A DNA stretch of 64,000 nt, taken from contig CAIIXF020000004.1 in assembly GCA_903813345.2 (NCBI GenBank), positions 17,967,513-18,031,512 on the forward strand, given 5' to 3'. The notes beneath the pieces were generated by a model. It had not been told where the DNA came from. It ran no database searches and saw only the letters and a list, made by a program, of their open reading frames with translations. This DNA is from Owenia fusiformis. Lineage: Eukaryota; Annelida; Polychaeta; Sabellida; Oweniidae. Positions 35,224 to 55,256 of this stretch are shown in pieces. The number at the start of each line of letters is the position of its first letter. Positions within the stretch are counted from its first letter, which is position 1. The translations under genes were made by a program, and so were the position numbers.

Positions 35224-36278
35224 TAGTGCAGTCAGTTATGACAATAAAACCCTTGAATTGCACTTGCTATACGGCACCATTTTTTCACCAAAGCATCATT
35301 ATTACATGTATTTATGAAATCCACCGAAGTGGTGTCAAAAAGTGGCCCCAGTGGATAATAATGGCAGTCAATGGGAATTTTCCGAAATTTAAACACCAAT
35401 ATCTTTTGAACTGGACAAAATCAAGCTTGTAACCCTTCTTATTTTGAAGACATGCAAGATATGTTTACATACCAGGAAGATTGACTTTATTGCTCTTGAA
35501 CTGTTCTGCAGGGGGTCTTTTGAATATTGATAAATTAACATGGGACTCAATGGAGTTTTCGTGAGAAACTTAATAACTAGATATATTAAAAATAAGAAAT
35601 TTTTAAAAATGTGCCTATTTTGTTTTTGGAAAGTCATTATGTTGGGTATAGAAATCTGCAATATCAGAAAATTCCATTGTGAACTTTTGGAGAAAATGGC
35701 ACTTTATTAGTAAAGCTGTGTTGATAGCTTTTATAATGGCAGCCAATGGGAGTTTTCGTGTTGAACTCAATGGTTAGATATATAAAAAATAATGAATTTT
35801 TAGAAATGTGCCTGTTTGGTTTTTTAAAAGTCAATATATTGGCTATAGAAATCTGCAATATCAAAAAATTCCATAGTGGAATTTTGGAAAAATGACACTT
35901 TAATAAGGCCATATTGAGAGTAGTTTATAATGGCCGTCAATGGGAATTTTCCAAAATTCAAACACCAATATCTATGAACTAGACAAAATCCAGCTTGTAA
36001 CCCTTCTTATTTTGAAGACATTTAAGTCACGGTTACATACTAGGAAGATTGACTTTATTGTTCTTGAACTCCTCTGCAGGGGGTCTTTTGAAGATTGATA
36101 AATTAACATTGAACTCAATGGAAACATGCACAATTTTCGAGCCCTGTTATTATCCACTGGGGTTACTTTTTAACACCACTTCGGTAGATATCAAAAATAT
36201 ATATGGTAATGATACTTTGGTCAAAAAATGGTGACGTATATATAGCAAGTGCAATTAAAGTGCTAACTGACTGCACTA
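35224..36278. mobile_element. Harbinger-like non-autonomous element, 1055 bp
   Basis: Ends TAGTGCAGTCAGTTA / inverse are flanked by TTA (35221-35223 and 36279-36281), a 3-bp TWA duplication. Terminal repeats stay alignable for about 140 bp, to 'ccagtggataataa'. Inside, a block at about 35365-35560 recurs at about 35935-36125, and a second block (35560-35710) recurs at about 35750-35910, so the core was expanded by internal duplication. No transposase frame. Confidence 0.8.
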
Positions 36279-36297
36279 TTATCAAATATTATCAATT

Positions 36298-36430
36298 GAT
36301 AATGATCTTTAGATATGTAAAGCTGAAAAACATTTGATGAGTGCAAAAGTTGTTGGAATGATACAAGATAATGATCTTTAGATATGTAAAGCTGAATAAC
36401 ATTTGATGAGTGCAAAAGTTGTTGGAATGA
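36298..36430. repeat. Two direct copies of a 63-70-bp segment
   Basis: 'aatgatctttagatatgtaa' through 'gcaaaagttgttggaatga' occurs twice in tandem just before the minus-strand tRNA array. Confidence 0.85.
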
Positions 36431-36455
36431 GTTCAGCATGAAGTAAAATACAATG

Positions 36456-36527
36456 AATAGATGCCGGGGTTCGAACCCGGGGCCTCGTACATGCAAAGCA
36501 CGCGCTCTACCGCTGAGCTACATCCCC
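36456..36527 (-). pseudogene. tRNA-Ala(UGC) copy with a shortened acceptor 3' side
   Basis: All arms are normal except the 3' acceptor strand, which lacks two bases (minus strand CATCTATT instead of CATCTCCA), so base pairs 1 and 2 cannot form. It is the downstream-most unit of the array. Probably inactive, though Pol III boxes are intact. Confidence 0.75.
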
Positions 36528-36604
36528 CACTGTGTCACACTAAGTGATATGCAGCTGTAAAAAACATTTCGGAATGAGTTCAGCATGAAGTAAAATACAA
36601 TGAA

Positions 36605-36676
36605 TGGAGATGCCGGGGTTCGAACCCGGGGCCTCGTACATGCAAAGCACGCGCTCTACCGCTGAGCTACATCCCC
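36605..36676 (-). tRNA. tRNA-Ala(UGC)
   Basis: Intact 72-base gene with anticodon TGC, G3:U70 and both Pol III boxes. TTTT lies 11 bases past the 3' end on the minus strand. Confidence 0.97.
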
Positions 36677-36753
36677 AACTGTGTCACTATAAGTGATATG
36701 CAGCTGTGATAAACATTTCGGAATGAGTTCAGCATGAAGTAAAATACAATGAA

Positions 36754-36825
36754 TGGAGATGCCGGGGTTCGAACCCGGGGCCTCGTACATGCAAAGCACG
36801 CGCTCTACCGCTGAGCTACATCCCC
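36754..36825 (-). tRNA. tRNA-Ala(UGC)
   Basis: Intact copy, same sequence as its neighbours, 149 bases on. Confidence 0.97.
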
Positions 36826-36902
36826 AACTGTGTCACACTTAGTGATATGCAGCTGTGAAAAACATTTCGGAATGAGTTCAGCATGAAGTAAAATACAATG
36901 AA

Positions 36903-36974
36903 TGGAGATGCCGGGGTTCGAACCCGGGGCCTCGTACATGCAAAGCACGCGCTCTACCGCTGAGCTACATCCCC
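36903..36974 (-). tRNA. tRNA-Ala(UGC)
   Basis: Intact copy, same sequence as its neighbours, 149 bases on. Confidence 0.97.
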
Positions 36975-37051
36975 AACTGTGTCACCCTAAGTGATATGCA
37001 GCTGTAAAAAACATTTCGGAATGAGTTCAGCATGAAGTAAAATACAATGAA

Positions 37052-37123
37052 TGGAGATGCCGGGGTTCGAACCCGGGGCCTCGTACATGCAAAGCACGCG
37101 CTCTACCGCTGAGCTACATCCCC
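37052..37123 (-). tRNA. tRNA-Ala(UGC)
   Basis: Intact copy, same sequence as its neighbours. Its upstream spacer matches that of the 36605 copy (tcactat instead of tcacact), hinting at duplication of multi-unit blocks. Confidence 0.97.
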
Positions 37124-37200
37124 AACTGTGTCACTATTAGTGATATGCAGCTGTGATAAACATTTCGGAATGAGTTCAGCATGAAGTAAAATACAATGAA

Positions 37201-37272
37201 TGGAGATGCCGGGGTTCGAACCCGGGGCCTCGTACATGCAAAGCACGCGCTCTACCGCTGAGCTACATCCCC
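37201..37272 (-). tRNA. tRNA-Ala(UGC)
   Basis: Intact copy, same sequence as its neighbours, 149 bases on. Confidence 0.97.
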
Positions 37273-37349
37273 AACTGTGTCACACTTAGTGATATGCAGC
37301 TGTGAAAAACATTTCGGAATGAGTTCAGCATGAAGTAAAATACAATGAA

Positions 37350-37421
37350 TGGAGATGCCGGGGTTCGAACCCGGGGCCTCGTACATGCAAAGCACGCGCT
37401 CTACCGCTGAGCTACATCCCC
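37350..37421 (-). tRNA. tRNA-Ala(UGC)
   Basis: Intact copy, last in the strict 149-base register before the truncated unit. Confidence 0.97.
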
Positions 37422-37498
37422 AACTGTGCCACACTAAGTGATATGCAGCTGTGAAAAACATTTCGGAATGAGTTCAGCATGAAGTAAAATACAATGAA

Positions 37499-37543
37499 TG
37501 GAGATGCCGGGGTTCGAACCCGGGGCCTCGTACATGCAAAGCA
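37499..37543 (-). pseudogene. 3' half of a tRNA-Ala gene
   Basis: Keeps the T arm, variable loop and anticodon arm up to 'tgcaaagca', then breaks into A-rich text. The acceptor 5' strand and D arm are missing. Confidence 0.92.
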
Positions 37544-37581
37544 AAAAATTTTGGGAATGAGTTGAAGTAAAATACAATGAA

Positions 37582-37653
37582 TGGAGATGCCGGGGTTCGA
37601 ACCCGAGGCCTCGTACATGCAAAGCACGCGCTCTACCGCTGAGCTACATCCCC
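37582..37653 (-). tRNA. tRNA-Ala(UGC), one T-stem change
   Basis: Full-length, with one substitution making a U:G pair at the top of the T stem (49:65). Everything else is as in the other copies, so it is probably functional. Confidence 0.9.
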
Positions 37654-37699
37654 AACTGTTGCACACTAAGTGATATGCAGCTGTGAGAACGTTTCGGAA

Positions 37700-37840
37700 T
37701 GAGTTTAGCATGAAGTAAAATGCATCCCCAACTGTTATGAAGAGGAGATGCAGCAGTGAAAAAAGTTCGGACTGCGGGGAGCGCGGACGGGATTCATATT
37801 CTAGGCTTACCGCATCCCCATAAGCTACATCCCCATTCAC
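37700..37840. repeat. Degenerate end of the tRNA array
   Basis: Fragments of spacer and tRNA ends ('agcatgaagtaaaatg', 'catccccaactgtt', 'aagctacatcccc') in scrambled order mark the upstream border of the array. Confidence 0.7.
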
Positions 37841-38551
37841 TTACACAAGATGATGTACCTCAAAATCATTATGTTAGAATAATGCCTGGGTCATAAAACA
37901 TATATACTGTTCAATACAAGAAAAGAAAAAACTCAGTTCGGTGAAAGTTCAGAGTACGTTGAACTCTTTTTAATCAATGCTAATTAATCAATGGTTTAGC
38001 ATCGAAGGCGACTACTAAGAAATAATAACCACTGTCCACCACTCAACAATGTGAACGATTATCCAAGGAGTATTTGATGACTCACTGTGACTAACATGTG
38101 CCTTGCCAAATGCATGTTGCCCTTTATGCATTCTCACTTGATCTTTTTATAATTTAGAGGTAGACTACTCGGCTGTAGGTAAAAGATCTCACCTGAGCGG
38201 GTAATAGAACACCTTTACCTGCCTAAGCTGATTGACTACGTTGCTTCATTGCCGTTGAAACTCTACCCCTGAGCCTGGTGGGATCCCCGGGGGTCGGCCG
38301 TTAAGCCAGAGAATAATTAACCGGAGATACTATAAAAACACAAGTTTGAAAGTCGCTGTTTTACTCATTACTAAGTGGGTCTTAAAATGTTACATCAAAA
38401 TTCATCGCATGTTTAGAGGTTATCTCGAAGTATAACATAGACGCATTAACAAAAGTCATTGTTTCAAAATCTTCTTGATCCATTCTTTTGAAGCATGATC
38501 AAGGCTCGGTCTATTCATATCAGATTTTGAGATTTTACAAAAGTCAATGAA

Positions 38552-38623
38552 TGGAGATGCCGGGGTTCGAACCCGGGGCCTCGTACATGCAAAGCACGCG
38601 CTCTACCGCTGAGCTACATCCCC
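38552..38623 (-). tRNA. tRNA-Ala(UGC), isolated copy
   Basis: Identical 72-base gene nearly 900 bases upstream of the array. The 3' flank keeps 'caatga' and the rest of the spacer is unrelated, so only the gene itself is conserved here. Confidence 0.96.
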
Positions 38624-41600
38624 AATTGATACCATCGATTTCCATTGTTATTGCAAGAAACTAATGTTATCGATAGGCAATAGGTTAAGCTACTAGTTTT
38701 GATAAAACGTGTACGTAAACGTGCCCAAAACGTGTGTGATTCAAAGGATTTCTATTCCCCTCTCTTTTGTTTTTCGAAGGACGTAATCATAACAATTTTC
38801 CCAATGCCGTAAAATACTCGAGGCAAGTAAATACTTCGAATGGATAAGTTTCTTACAAATCATGTAGCTTAACCTCCTTATGAGAAGTATATATTTCTTT
38901 GTTTTTATTTCTTACATTATGTATATTTTATTTATACTATACTCTAAACGAACTCATGGGTTTTCAACTTGATATGATTTAGATTGTTATTTTTTGTAGG
39001 TGTTATGGGTTCTTTTTGTTTTTTGCTGTAGTTGTTTTTGTTCCCTTATAGTATTGCTCCAATTGCAAGTTTTTCCATCATCTAGTTATCATTTGATTAA
39101 TTCAGAACCAAAACAAAATCACAAACGCCCGGGCACTAACGTTGGTAAACGCTTGGAGGTCAAAATATGATTTCAATACGATGTGTTATGGCCAACGTCT
39201 TGTGTTATCTTAACTTTTAAATATTAGTCAATAAAACTGATCAAAGTTTGTGTTGATAAAATAGGTGATAAATGTTGATCAATGTAGGAGAAAACTGCAG
39301 AGCTTGCCTTGCTCAGTTATTTGCCCACACATGTTATATTCCTATAAAACGAAGCATTACTATTTTGTACTCTATAGACAAGGAAGGTGTATTGGGATCT
39401 GTAGATATGAACGTCATAGCCCCATGAGAGTTCAATAATTACCATTATTTTATCATCGATCAATTTGTAGCAATTTATTATAACAATTATGAATATAAAA
39501 AGACACAAACAAATAATTACCTCAATTGTCATAATTGAAAAACAATTTGATTAATTGATACCTATTAGTCAATACATAGTGGTGAGATCGATGACCGTGT
39601 GAAACACAAACTCTTGAATTTTAGACCAATTCTCCATCTGCTGGTGCAGTTAATTTTTACTTTATTATTTGTTTATTACTTATCAGTTTTTCAAATATTA
39701 AGTTAATATAAACATGCATGTGGCATGCAGGGGTTTCACTAGAATTCCTCACAACAGGCTAAATAAATGAAAACAACAGGCAAAATTAATGGAAGTCATA
39801 AAAACATGGAAAAGTTGAACAGTTCCTAATATATCTCAACTTAGTACATGACGCTCCTCTTCCAGAATGTTCGATTTTTTATCGGTTAGTTATTGCTTTT
39901 ATTTCATGATAGTTTCACATATTGTACAATCGGCCACATTTAGTTTCGAGGGCCCAATGGGTCTTCACTCTGCACCCTTCCATTTACTATTAATGAGATG
40001 ACACTTCAGCAATAATGTTTGCTTGAGGATATGTCCAAGACTGTACTTTGTCTGGAAATGCTTTTATTGTAGGGGGATGTTGAAACTGGGAGGTGATGTG
40101 TGTGTTGAAGGGGGGGGGGGGGGGGGGGGCGAGGGATGGGACATACGCAAGGTGTCTTATACACCAGTATTAAATTCTAGATCACACTTTTCATATCGTG
40201 GTTATGGTCTAATTAAATTTGGGTTTAGCTGACCGAGACGTTCCTCAGAAGACGATTGGTGTGAATATTAATTCTCACAATCAACGTTTATAACTTAGGT
40301 GGAATATTTGTATTACATGAAACAACATGGTCAGATTAAGCAACACCAAACAAAACAACATAAAGCCAACAATGAATTAAACACACATACAATTTTAAAA
40401 CATTTAGGGAATTCAAAATTGATTCGCGGGTTTCACATTCGAATTCATTAGTGCATTGGGCGTTGCCTATTTTCATCGCAGACTCCATAGCGTAACCGTC
40501 TTCCTAAAACTAGTCTAGTGTATTGTCATAAACAAGGTTTATATACCCGTACATCCCAATTAGTTTTTTATACATTGACAATTAAAAACATACCAATCAT
40601 ATAATAGGATTGTATTATTGTCGCAAGTGGTTGCTCAACACTCCGGGCACACTGGCACTTAGCGAGATCAACAGAGAGCCACCCCAAGTGATGGTCCATG
40701 TTTGATACAATAAGACAAAATTGGATTAAAGAAAACATCTTCGGTGTCACTGGCCGTGGGAAAGCGATATTTTCGATGTACACGTGCATTTTTTATTTAA
40801 CTCTTGATTGGATTTAATTTGTTTGCTTGTTTATTTGTTCGCGTGTTTGTTGTTTGTCGGTGACATGTGCTGTCAAGTAAATAAGGTCAACTTTCATTTT
40901 CCCCATATGAGTATTTCTTTCTGTCTTTTCTGTATTTTACCAACATTAAAATCCATCAAAATATAAGTTACCAGTAAACGTGACCAAAATATGGAAAACG
41001 CTCCTCTTTATAATTGTACAATACAATGAAAGAACTATCTATAATTTTTGTCATTAACGTGAAAGCATATATAATGTATATATAAGAACTTAAAGGCCAA
41101 TACATGTCGTTGAAGCTATCTTTTAAGGATGGAATATACACAAACCCTTGTGTCACCCACTCATTGTATATGTATATTGTATGTGTTTTGTGAAATAAAC
41201 AAATTGAAATTGAAATTGAATATATCAAACTCAATAAGACGTCTTCAAGCTAAACAATCAAATCACCATGTTTTGCAATCAGCTCTCAACTAGCTGGATG
41301 ATGTGTGTTTGGTTGATCTTCGGTGACACTACGCTGATCATCTGAGCTGAACACCACCGTGTCAGCACATTGTATCACCTAATATTATCATAAACTTAAC
41401 TTATTGGATTATAAGAGATACATCTGAGACGAAATAGATATAATTACTATTCAATACCTACATTCGGAAATAAATCTTTTTAAATTGTCATATGAATATT
41501 TAAGATATTTTATAAGATATTTTACATGTTTTATACTTATTTGATAATGTTTTTTTATTATCTGTTGCGACAAAGACAATTATCAAGGATACCTGACTGC

Positions 41601-44600
41601 ATTTGCTTTGACAAAAACAAGATCTATTTGATTAATGTTTAAAATGATTTGTATGATTGTATCTTAGTATACTTTATAATGCTTCTGTTGTTTTGAGATT
41701 TTCAAATGTTGCCCAGTGTGCTTGGAGCCTTCTTAAATGTTTACAAACATTTTGTTTTCTTTTGGAAAACATGGTTGGTATATTGTATGCACGAGAGATT
41801 TAGTATTTTATTTTATTTCAATAACGTAGCAATTGCAAGAATACATAGGACAAATGCGCAAGTTTGCAGTCCCAGATTCTGACACTAGAATGCATTTCTT
41901 TGTATTATGTTTATTTATTTTCAACTTGATCTTGGAATTACAAATATGCATGTCGCTTTGTGTCACTATATATGTCAGTAATGGTATGCTATAAATGTTT
42001 GTTTCGTTTTTATGTTTGTACTTTCAATGTTTATAAACAGTAACGTTTCAAACTTTAACAATTCCCTTACTACAAAACTATGTAAGTCACTGACAGATCT
42101 GTTTGCTCCAATGTTTTGACATATTAAGATATTCGAAAGTGGATTAAAATTAGTGTCTCATGTAGAAGATACGACATAAACATCTTCAAACATTGACGTC
42201 GCATGAATATCATACGTATTTCGGCCCTCCCCTTTTATTTACCCAAATTGCGCTATTTGGAAATTTATGAAAAATGAAGGCAATAGATATTGAAATGAAA
42301 GCAAGATATATTTATTGTATTTTTGATTTCTAAAAAGCTTAAAAATTGCATTTCTAGGTCGGTACAATGAGAGAAGTTTGTTTTCCTGAGAACATATGCA
42401 AATATATCATTGTTTTGGTGCTGCTTTCTTATGGACTACATTGGGTTTATGATTCTCAGTTTATTCACACTCAGTATATCATACCATGTTCCCACAGCTA
42501 TGCCCCAGTATCTCTCCACCTCTACCCTGGCCCATGTGGACTTCATAAAAAGCTCCACTGGATCGGGGAGCTTTGACAGATCCATTCATAAAACTGAAAA
42601 TGTTGTAATTACAAATGAAATATGCTACTTGTAATAGATGATGAGCTTCACGTTTTCCAAGTTGATTTATTTGAGACGGGCACCCTGGTAGGGTAGATGA
42701 TTATGGGTATTTAGGAAACTTCCGTTTGCCTTAAAACTTCGTGTTTAATTAAAACTAACTTACACGTTATGTTTGGTTGAATCTGCTTGTGAATCATTAC
42801 AAGATAAGTAATGCGAGAGTTCGTTTATGATCTCACACTAAAAAGGGCAAAAAATCAATCGTCAATCAAAATCTCGATGGATACAGCCCGTATTACGATG
42901 TTCCCTTGGTTGTGTAGGTGGGAGTGAAAAAATTACAAAATACCAAAGTTCAACCTCTACAATCCATTAAATATTGCTTTTATATTACGTAAAGCTTTAA
43001 CTGAATCATAATCTTAAGTTATATATTTTTTATTTGTAATGGTTGACCAACTGGTATGCTTTGTTACATTAGGCTCTTTGAACAGCTTTTTAATATTACA
43101 AAGCGGTGAAAAATATGTCACTTTAATTCTTTACATTACATAAGATTAGTCACATCACACCTTTCTACTTTCTAGTCCCTGTGTGTGAATGATGTAACAG
43201 TCACACCTCTCTCAAACGACCTCTCTTTCTATGATCTTGGTGCAGAGGGTGTAACTGTCTTGAACCGTGCGTTTGGAGAATGCACCACACACATTTCTAG
43301 CGATTGTATGTGGAAAGTGTAACACTAAGAGTGACACTTCACTTGCTAAGAGATCATCCATCACAATGTATCACAATCTACATGTATTACACGTGAAACC
43401 GTGGCACTGCCAGACACTGAGTGGCAACACAGGTGCTCAGATTCACTGGGTTCGGGTACCCTCCATCCAAGATGAAATGCCAGAGCAGGTGCCCCTGTTT
43501 ATCAGATTGTTTATATACCCAAAAAACAGAATCAACACACAAGTGGATAATGTCTTGATGTAACATTTTTGACAAGAACAATTTATTTATTTTTTCATTT
43601 TAAGACGCTTTTAGTGGTTAGCAGGCTATACATTTTTGATGAATATGATATCTGCAAATGAATGTAAAAAGTTGATGTTCTATAAGCGGTGTGCATTTCC
43701 TCATATTGTTGCATACGATGCAGGGTGACATATTTGCTCCTTTCCACCGTCTTGTCTAATGAACGCCAATACCTTCAACATATTGGACACTTTTCTTTCA
43801 TCAAATGCCAAATTGCAGTAAAATTGTGGTTTTAAGACAAGGTCAACACTTTTAGTAAATCTTTATGAAACCCGATAAGGATGTGGTCGTTATGGTGACA
43901 AAAAGAGAGAATTTTTTTCACAACGGAAACAATTTTGTCAAAATTTATGTTCTCTCAGTAGGTCCAGAGAAACCCCAAACCAGAATAGCTAGAACTGTCA
44001 AATAAAGCTGATTTTAATTAGAATTTAATTGACAGAAATAGTGTAGTATTTGTTTACTTCTGTCACTAAGAAAATGGACGTTTATCTAGCATCGCCTCGT
44101 TTTGATCCATCAAAACTGATTTGTATGTACTTTTGTGCTTTGCAGTGCTTATTACATTTTGTCAAGAGGGGCTGGGAATGAGGAGATTTGAATCTTAGTC
44201 AAATCTTTTTTTTGCAACTGCAACATTAGTAACTAACATTGGTGCAATATTTACTCAGGAAATTAACAAAGAATTCTTTTAATATTTATAAGGTTACATA
44301 CTGTAAGAAAGTTACATTTTCACGGCTCTATGGATGGATAGAAACAAGAAGTATTCCTTTAGAAGTTCTTTTCTTTCCCTAGAGCCTGTTGTAATTACCG
44401 GTGCGTCCCTCACTAATTACTGGTAGGGAGAAAATCACTCATTAAAATTCATTAAAAGATTTATGGTACATACAACACCTAAAGGAGCATAGAGCGAGAT
44501 AATGCGTTAATTACACTCCATTATAACAGCTTTGTTTTTTAACATTGTGCAACATTGCCCAGTTTTAATCAAAAATGTTTCTTTAATTTTTGTATCCATC

Positions 44601-47340
44601 AAATGCTGGTGATATTTATATTGTTGGTCTGTGCTGTCCTTTCATTGTGTTTAGAGGAGGGAACAATTGTTTAAAGCAATAAAGACAAAACAAGATGATA
44701 TAAAGCCATTACTCTTAAATGTACAGCCATTTACAAAGTTCCATATGATAATCTTTCAAGTTGACAAAAGAAATATTATAGTTTCATTGATGCGACATCA
44801 AGAGCATTGCCTTTTTGTGATCGCAGCTAGGTTTCTTGATTATCACTGTTGAGACAATTGTCAGTCGATATGGTCCAGGGCTATGAGTGAAGTTGGACTA
44901 AATATTTAAATTATAATAAAAATCTCGAAACTGTGTAAGCAGATCGTTGATAATTAAAGTCATGCAATTTAATATTGCAACATACAAAATAGCTGTACTA
45001 AATATTCGAAACAACTCACTCTATGTGCAAGTACATGAAGTGCTCACTTCAATTCACCAACTTGAAAACTATTTTTAAACGAAATTATAATCGCATTTTT
45101 TTACTACTACATGTAGTATACTTAAAGTGTAAACTGGTACAAAACCTCCTACTGCGCCCCCTATCGTGCTTTGTACTAACTGCCCTGCTACTCACCATGG
45201 GACTAGATTCTTCTTGGCCAAACACGACGTTCCATAAACAATTCAAGAGAAAAATCACACTGACATTCATTGGAAAATTATATACAACTGCATGTGAACA
45301 AATAGAACATAAATGTAAGATGTTAAGGGGCAAACTCACGGAGAGTTTTACAAATAAAATCATTGAATAAATCTCATTCTTAAAAAAGCAATCGTGTGTT
45401 TTTATTTGATTTTTTGTTATCCGCTCAACATCCTACTCGTGCCAGACCAATGTCATCTACATTTCAGGTTCAATTAAATCAAAGCCAAGTTTGGAGAAAT
45501 AATATTATTTAATTTTTTTTATAATACCCGAGATGACTTAGTGCAAATGTATTTATATATTCGAACCATTACAATCTACTACTTTACTAAAATAAGAAGA
45601 CAAAACTCAAAATTAAGAGTCAATAAAGAATCAACAAATCAATCAATCACTCAAAACTATTCAATGTTTAGCAAGTGCCATACCAAAATACACTTCCTTC
45701 TTGATCTACTATTGTTTAGTAGATATTTCTGTCACAATGATAAAAATATTGCAAACATCTTTCCGGTACTGTCTTTAACACTTAAACTTCATTGTTAAAG
45801 TACATGTTTATCAGGTATTTTGATACAATAGTTATACGGCAGTCAATGTTTAATTGATTTAATTTATAATGTTGGAATACTTTCTATTACACCAATTGTT
45901 AATCTATTAGTTGTTTCTAATTTTAAGTTCATATTTCATTGTATTCCCATTTGTGTAGCCTAAAAGAGAGGATGGGCTTTAGTAAATATACCAAATGACA
46001 ATATTTAGGAAGGCAAAATGAATGCATAATATTCAACATGCTAAGTGTCAACACATAGAATTGAACGAGTAACGATACACATTCCTCATTTTTAACATTC
46101 CTCATTTTTATCATTATCTTGATGTGGACTGCACTAAAATATCTTTACATTACGTGATTTGACATTTTTTGTTATTTTTCCCCCTCGACTAAGCCACTTA
46201 GACGGAATAACAATTCATAATCGTATCAAAGACATTGAGTAAATCCCATATTAACTTCACTCAAAATGCATCATAATTCAGCCTGTATTCAATAATATAA
46301 TAAATAACTTTCATATTAGATTCGGATTAGATTTCAATCAGTGACTAGTATACTTAGAGAAAAGGAGATTTAATATAATTTGATCCTTTATACGCTATTA
46401 GTACCCTCTCCGTTTACGATGGTCAAATATTCAACCATGGTATCCTAAATTTATATGACACTAGCATTCCTTTCAAAGCAATTTAGATAAAAATATCATC
46501 ATCCCCTTCATGCTATATCTTTCCAACGTTCAAAGCACAACATTCTCTTCTAAGCACACCATTATATCACAAGCACACTATTTTCTCTCCCCATACAACA
46601 GTCTCCTCTCAGCACACAATTCTTTTCCCACACATTTGCAAGACTAAAACTGAAAACTAGAACAGTTGTGACATTTTACTGCTGAAATAGTTTTTGAAAA
46701 TTGCATGCAAGTTTTTTCATTTGCTTCGTTTGTTTATTGTTTGCGGACACAAAAGAACCACTTAAAAGGGGCAATAAAATTATAGTTTATTAATCGAGTA
46801 AAATTGTTTTAAATAATACAATAATCCATATGTATATACTTTCTTGCAGTGAAAGGTACATTAAACTGCGAATTACCCAGCATTATGTTCATTACTCTTT
46901 GTTACTTCTTTGCAATATTTTTTACTTTGCGTGTAAAGAAATATTCTTGTTCACAAAAATATGGATTTTCGTTTGAAAGTGGCAGTTGAATACCAACTTA
47001 TATCAATTCAAAAACAAAAATGTAGCATCGTTGAAATAGAGGGTATAATCATGATATTGTTGGAATAATATTTTTCAGATGTGCATACTTAAAGCATTTG
47101 AAGTGCTCGAGCAACGATTCAAGTGTCCACAATGGACATTTAGAAAGAGGAAACGGCCTTTCATTAGATCCCGACCCGCTTCATTTAAACGATAATCCAA
47201 AGTTGATGGGATTGATAAAGCTTTGAGGTCAAAATTGAACAGGCAACTATTGTGTATTAATGGATTATTACAACATTTCAGTTTGAATTAGAAACTTTAA
47301 CTCATTCATAAAAATTCATTAGGAACACATTTCATGCACT
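38624..47340. other. Gene-poor region upstream of the Zic gene
   Basis: No gene that I can support. A run of 20 G lies at 40110-40129. Open stretches at 42367-42634 (two overlapping frames, one with a hydrophobic N-terminus) and 43183-43563 (after a plausible acceptor ending ttctag) have coding-like composition but no family that I recognise and no consistent joining. Probably holds regulatory DNA for Zic. Confidence 0.4.
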
Positions 47341-47579
47341 GATATCCGCCAGAGCGCATGCGCGAAGTAAAGCAGTGTTTGTCTTGATGCGTCTTAGATG
47401 TCAATCACAAAGCGTGGGCCAATCAGCGAACAGCTGAAGAAAGTTAGCCTACTTATGTGAGTGGACGAAGCGTGAGTTACAAACAAGTGTGAAAGCAACC
47501 CAGTGCGATCACACCACGAGGCCAGAGCTAGAAAACCAGAGTCCAGAAGCAAATATCCCCCGCAGGGAACAACCGGACT
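47341..47579 (+). promoter_or_regulatory. Candidate promoter and 5' UTR of the Zic gene
   Basis: The GC content rises sharply here. It includes an NRF-1-like palindrome GCGCATGCGC (47354-47363) and a CCAAT box (47419-47423, in gggccaatcagc). There is no clear TATA box. The transcription start cannot be placed. Confidence 0.45.

Positions 47580-55256
<7,677 letters not shown>

Larger units (their letters stand above)
36605..37653. repeat. 149-bp tandem array, each unit one tRNA-Ala gene plus a 77-bp spacer
   Basis: tRNA positions step by exactly 149 bases from 36456 to 37499. Spacers are nearly identical. The step to the last copy (37582) is shorter because an 83-bp unit results from a deletion. 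The same 149-bp unit occurs at 25690-25839 on the plus strand. Confidence 0.95.

Noticed and set aside
36605-37653. CRISPR-like array because of its regular repeat and spacer pattern
   Set aside because: Repeats are 72-base tRNA genes and spacers are nearly identical to each other; this is eukaryotic DNA.
37252-37840. Long minus-strand frames through the tRNA array
   Set aside because: They are translations of the tRNA genes and spacers; the 149-bp unit simply lacks stops in one frame.
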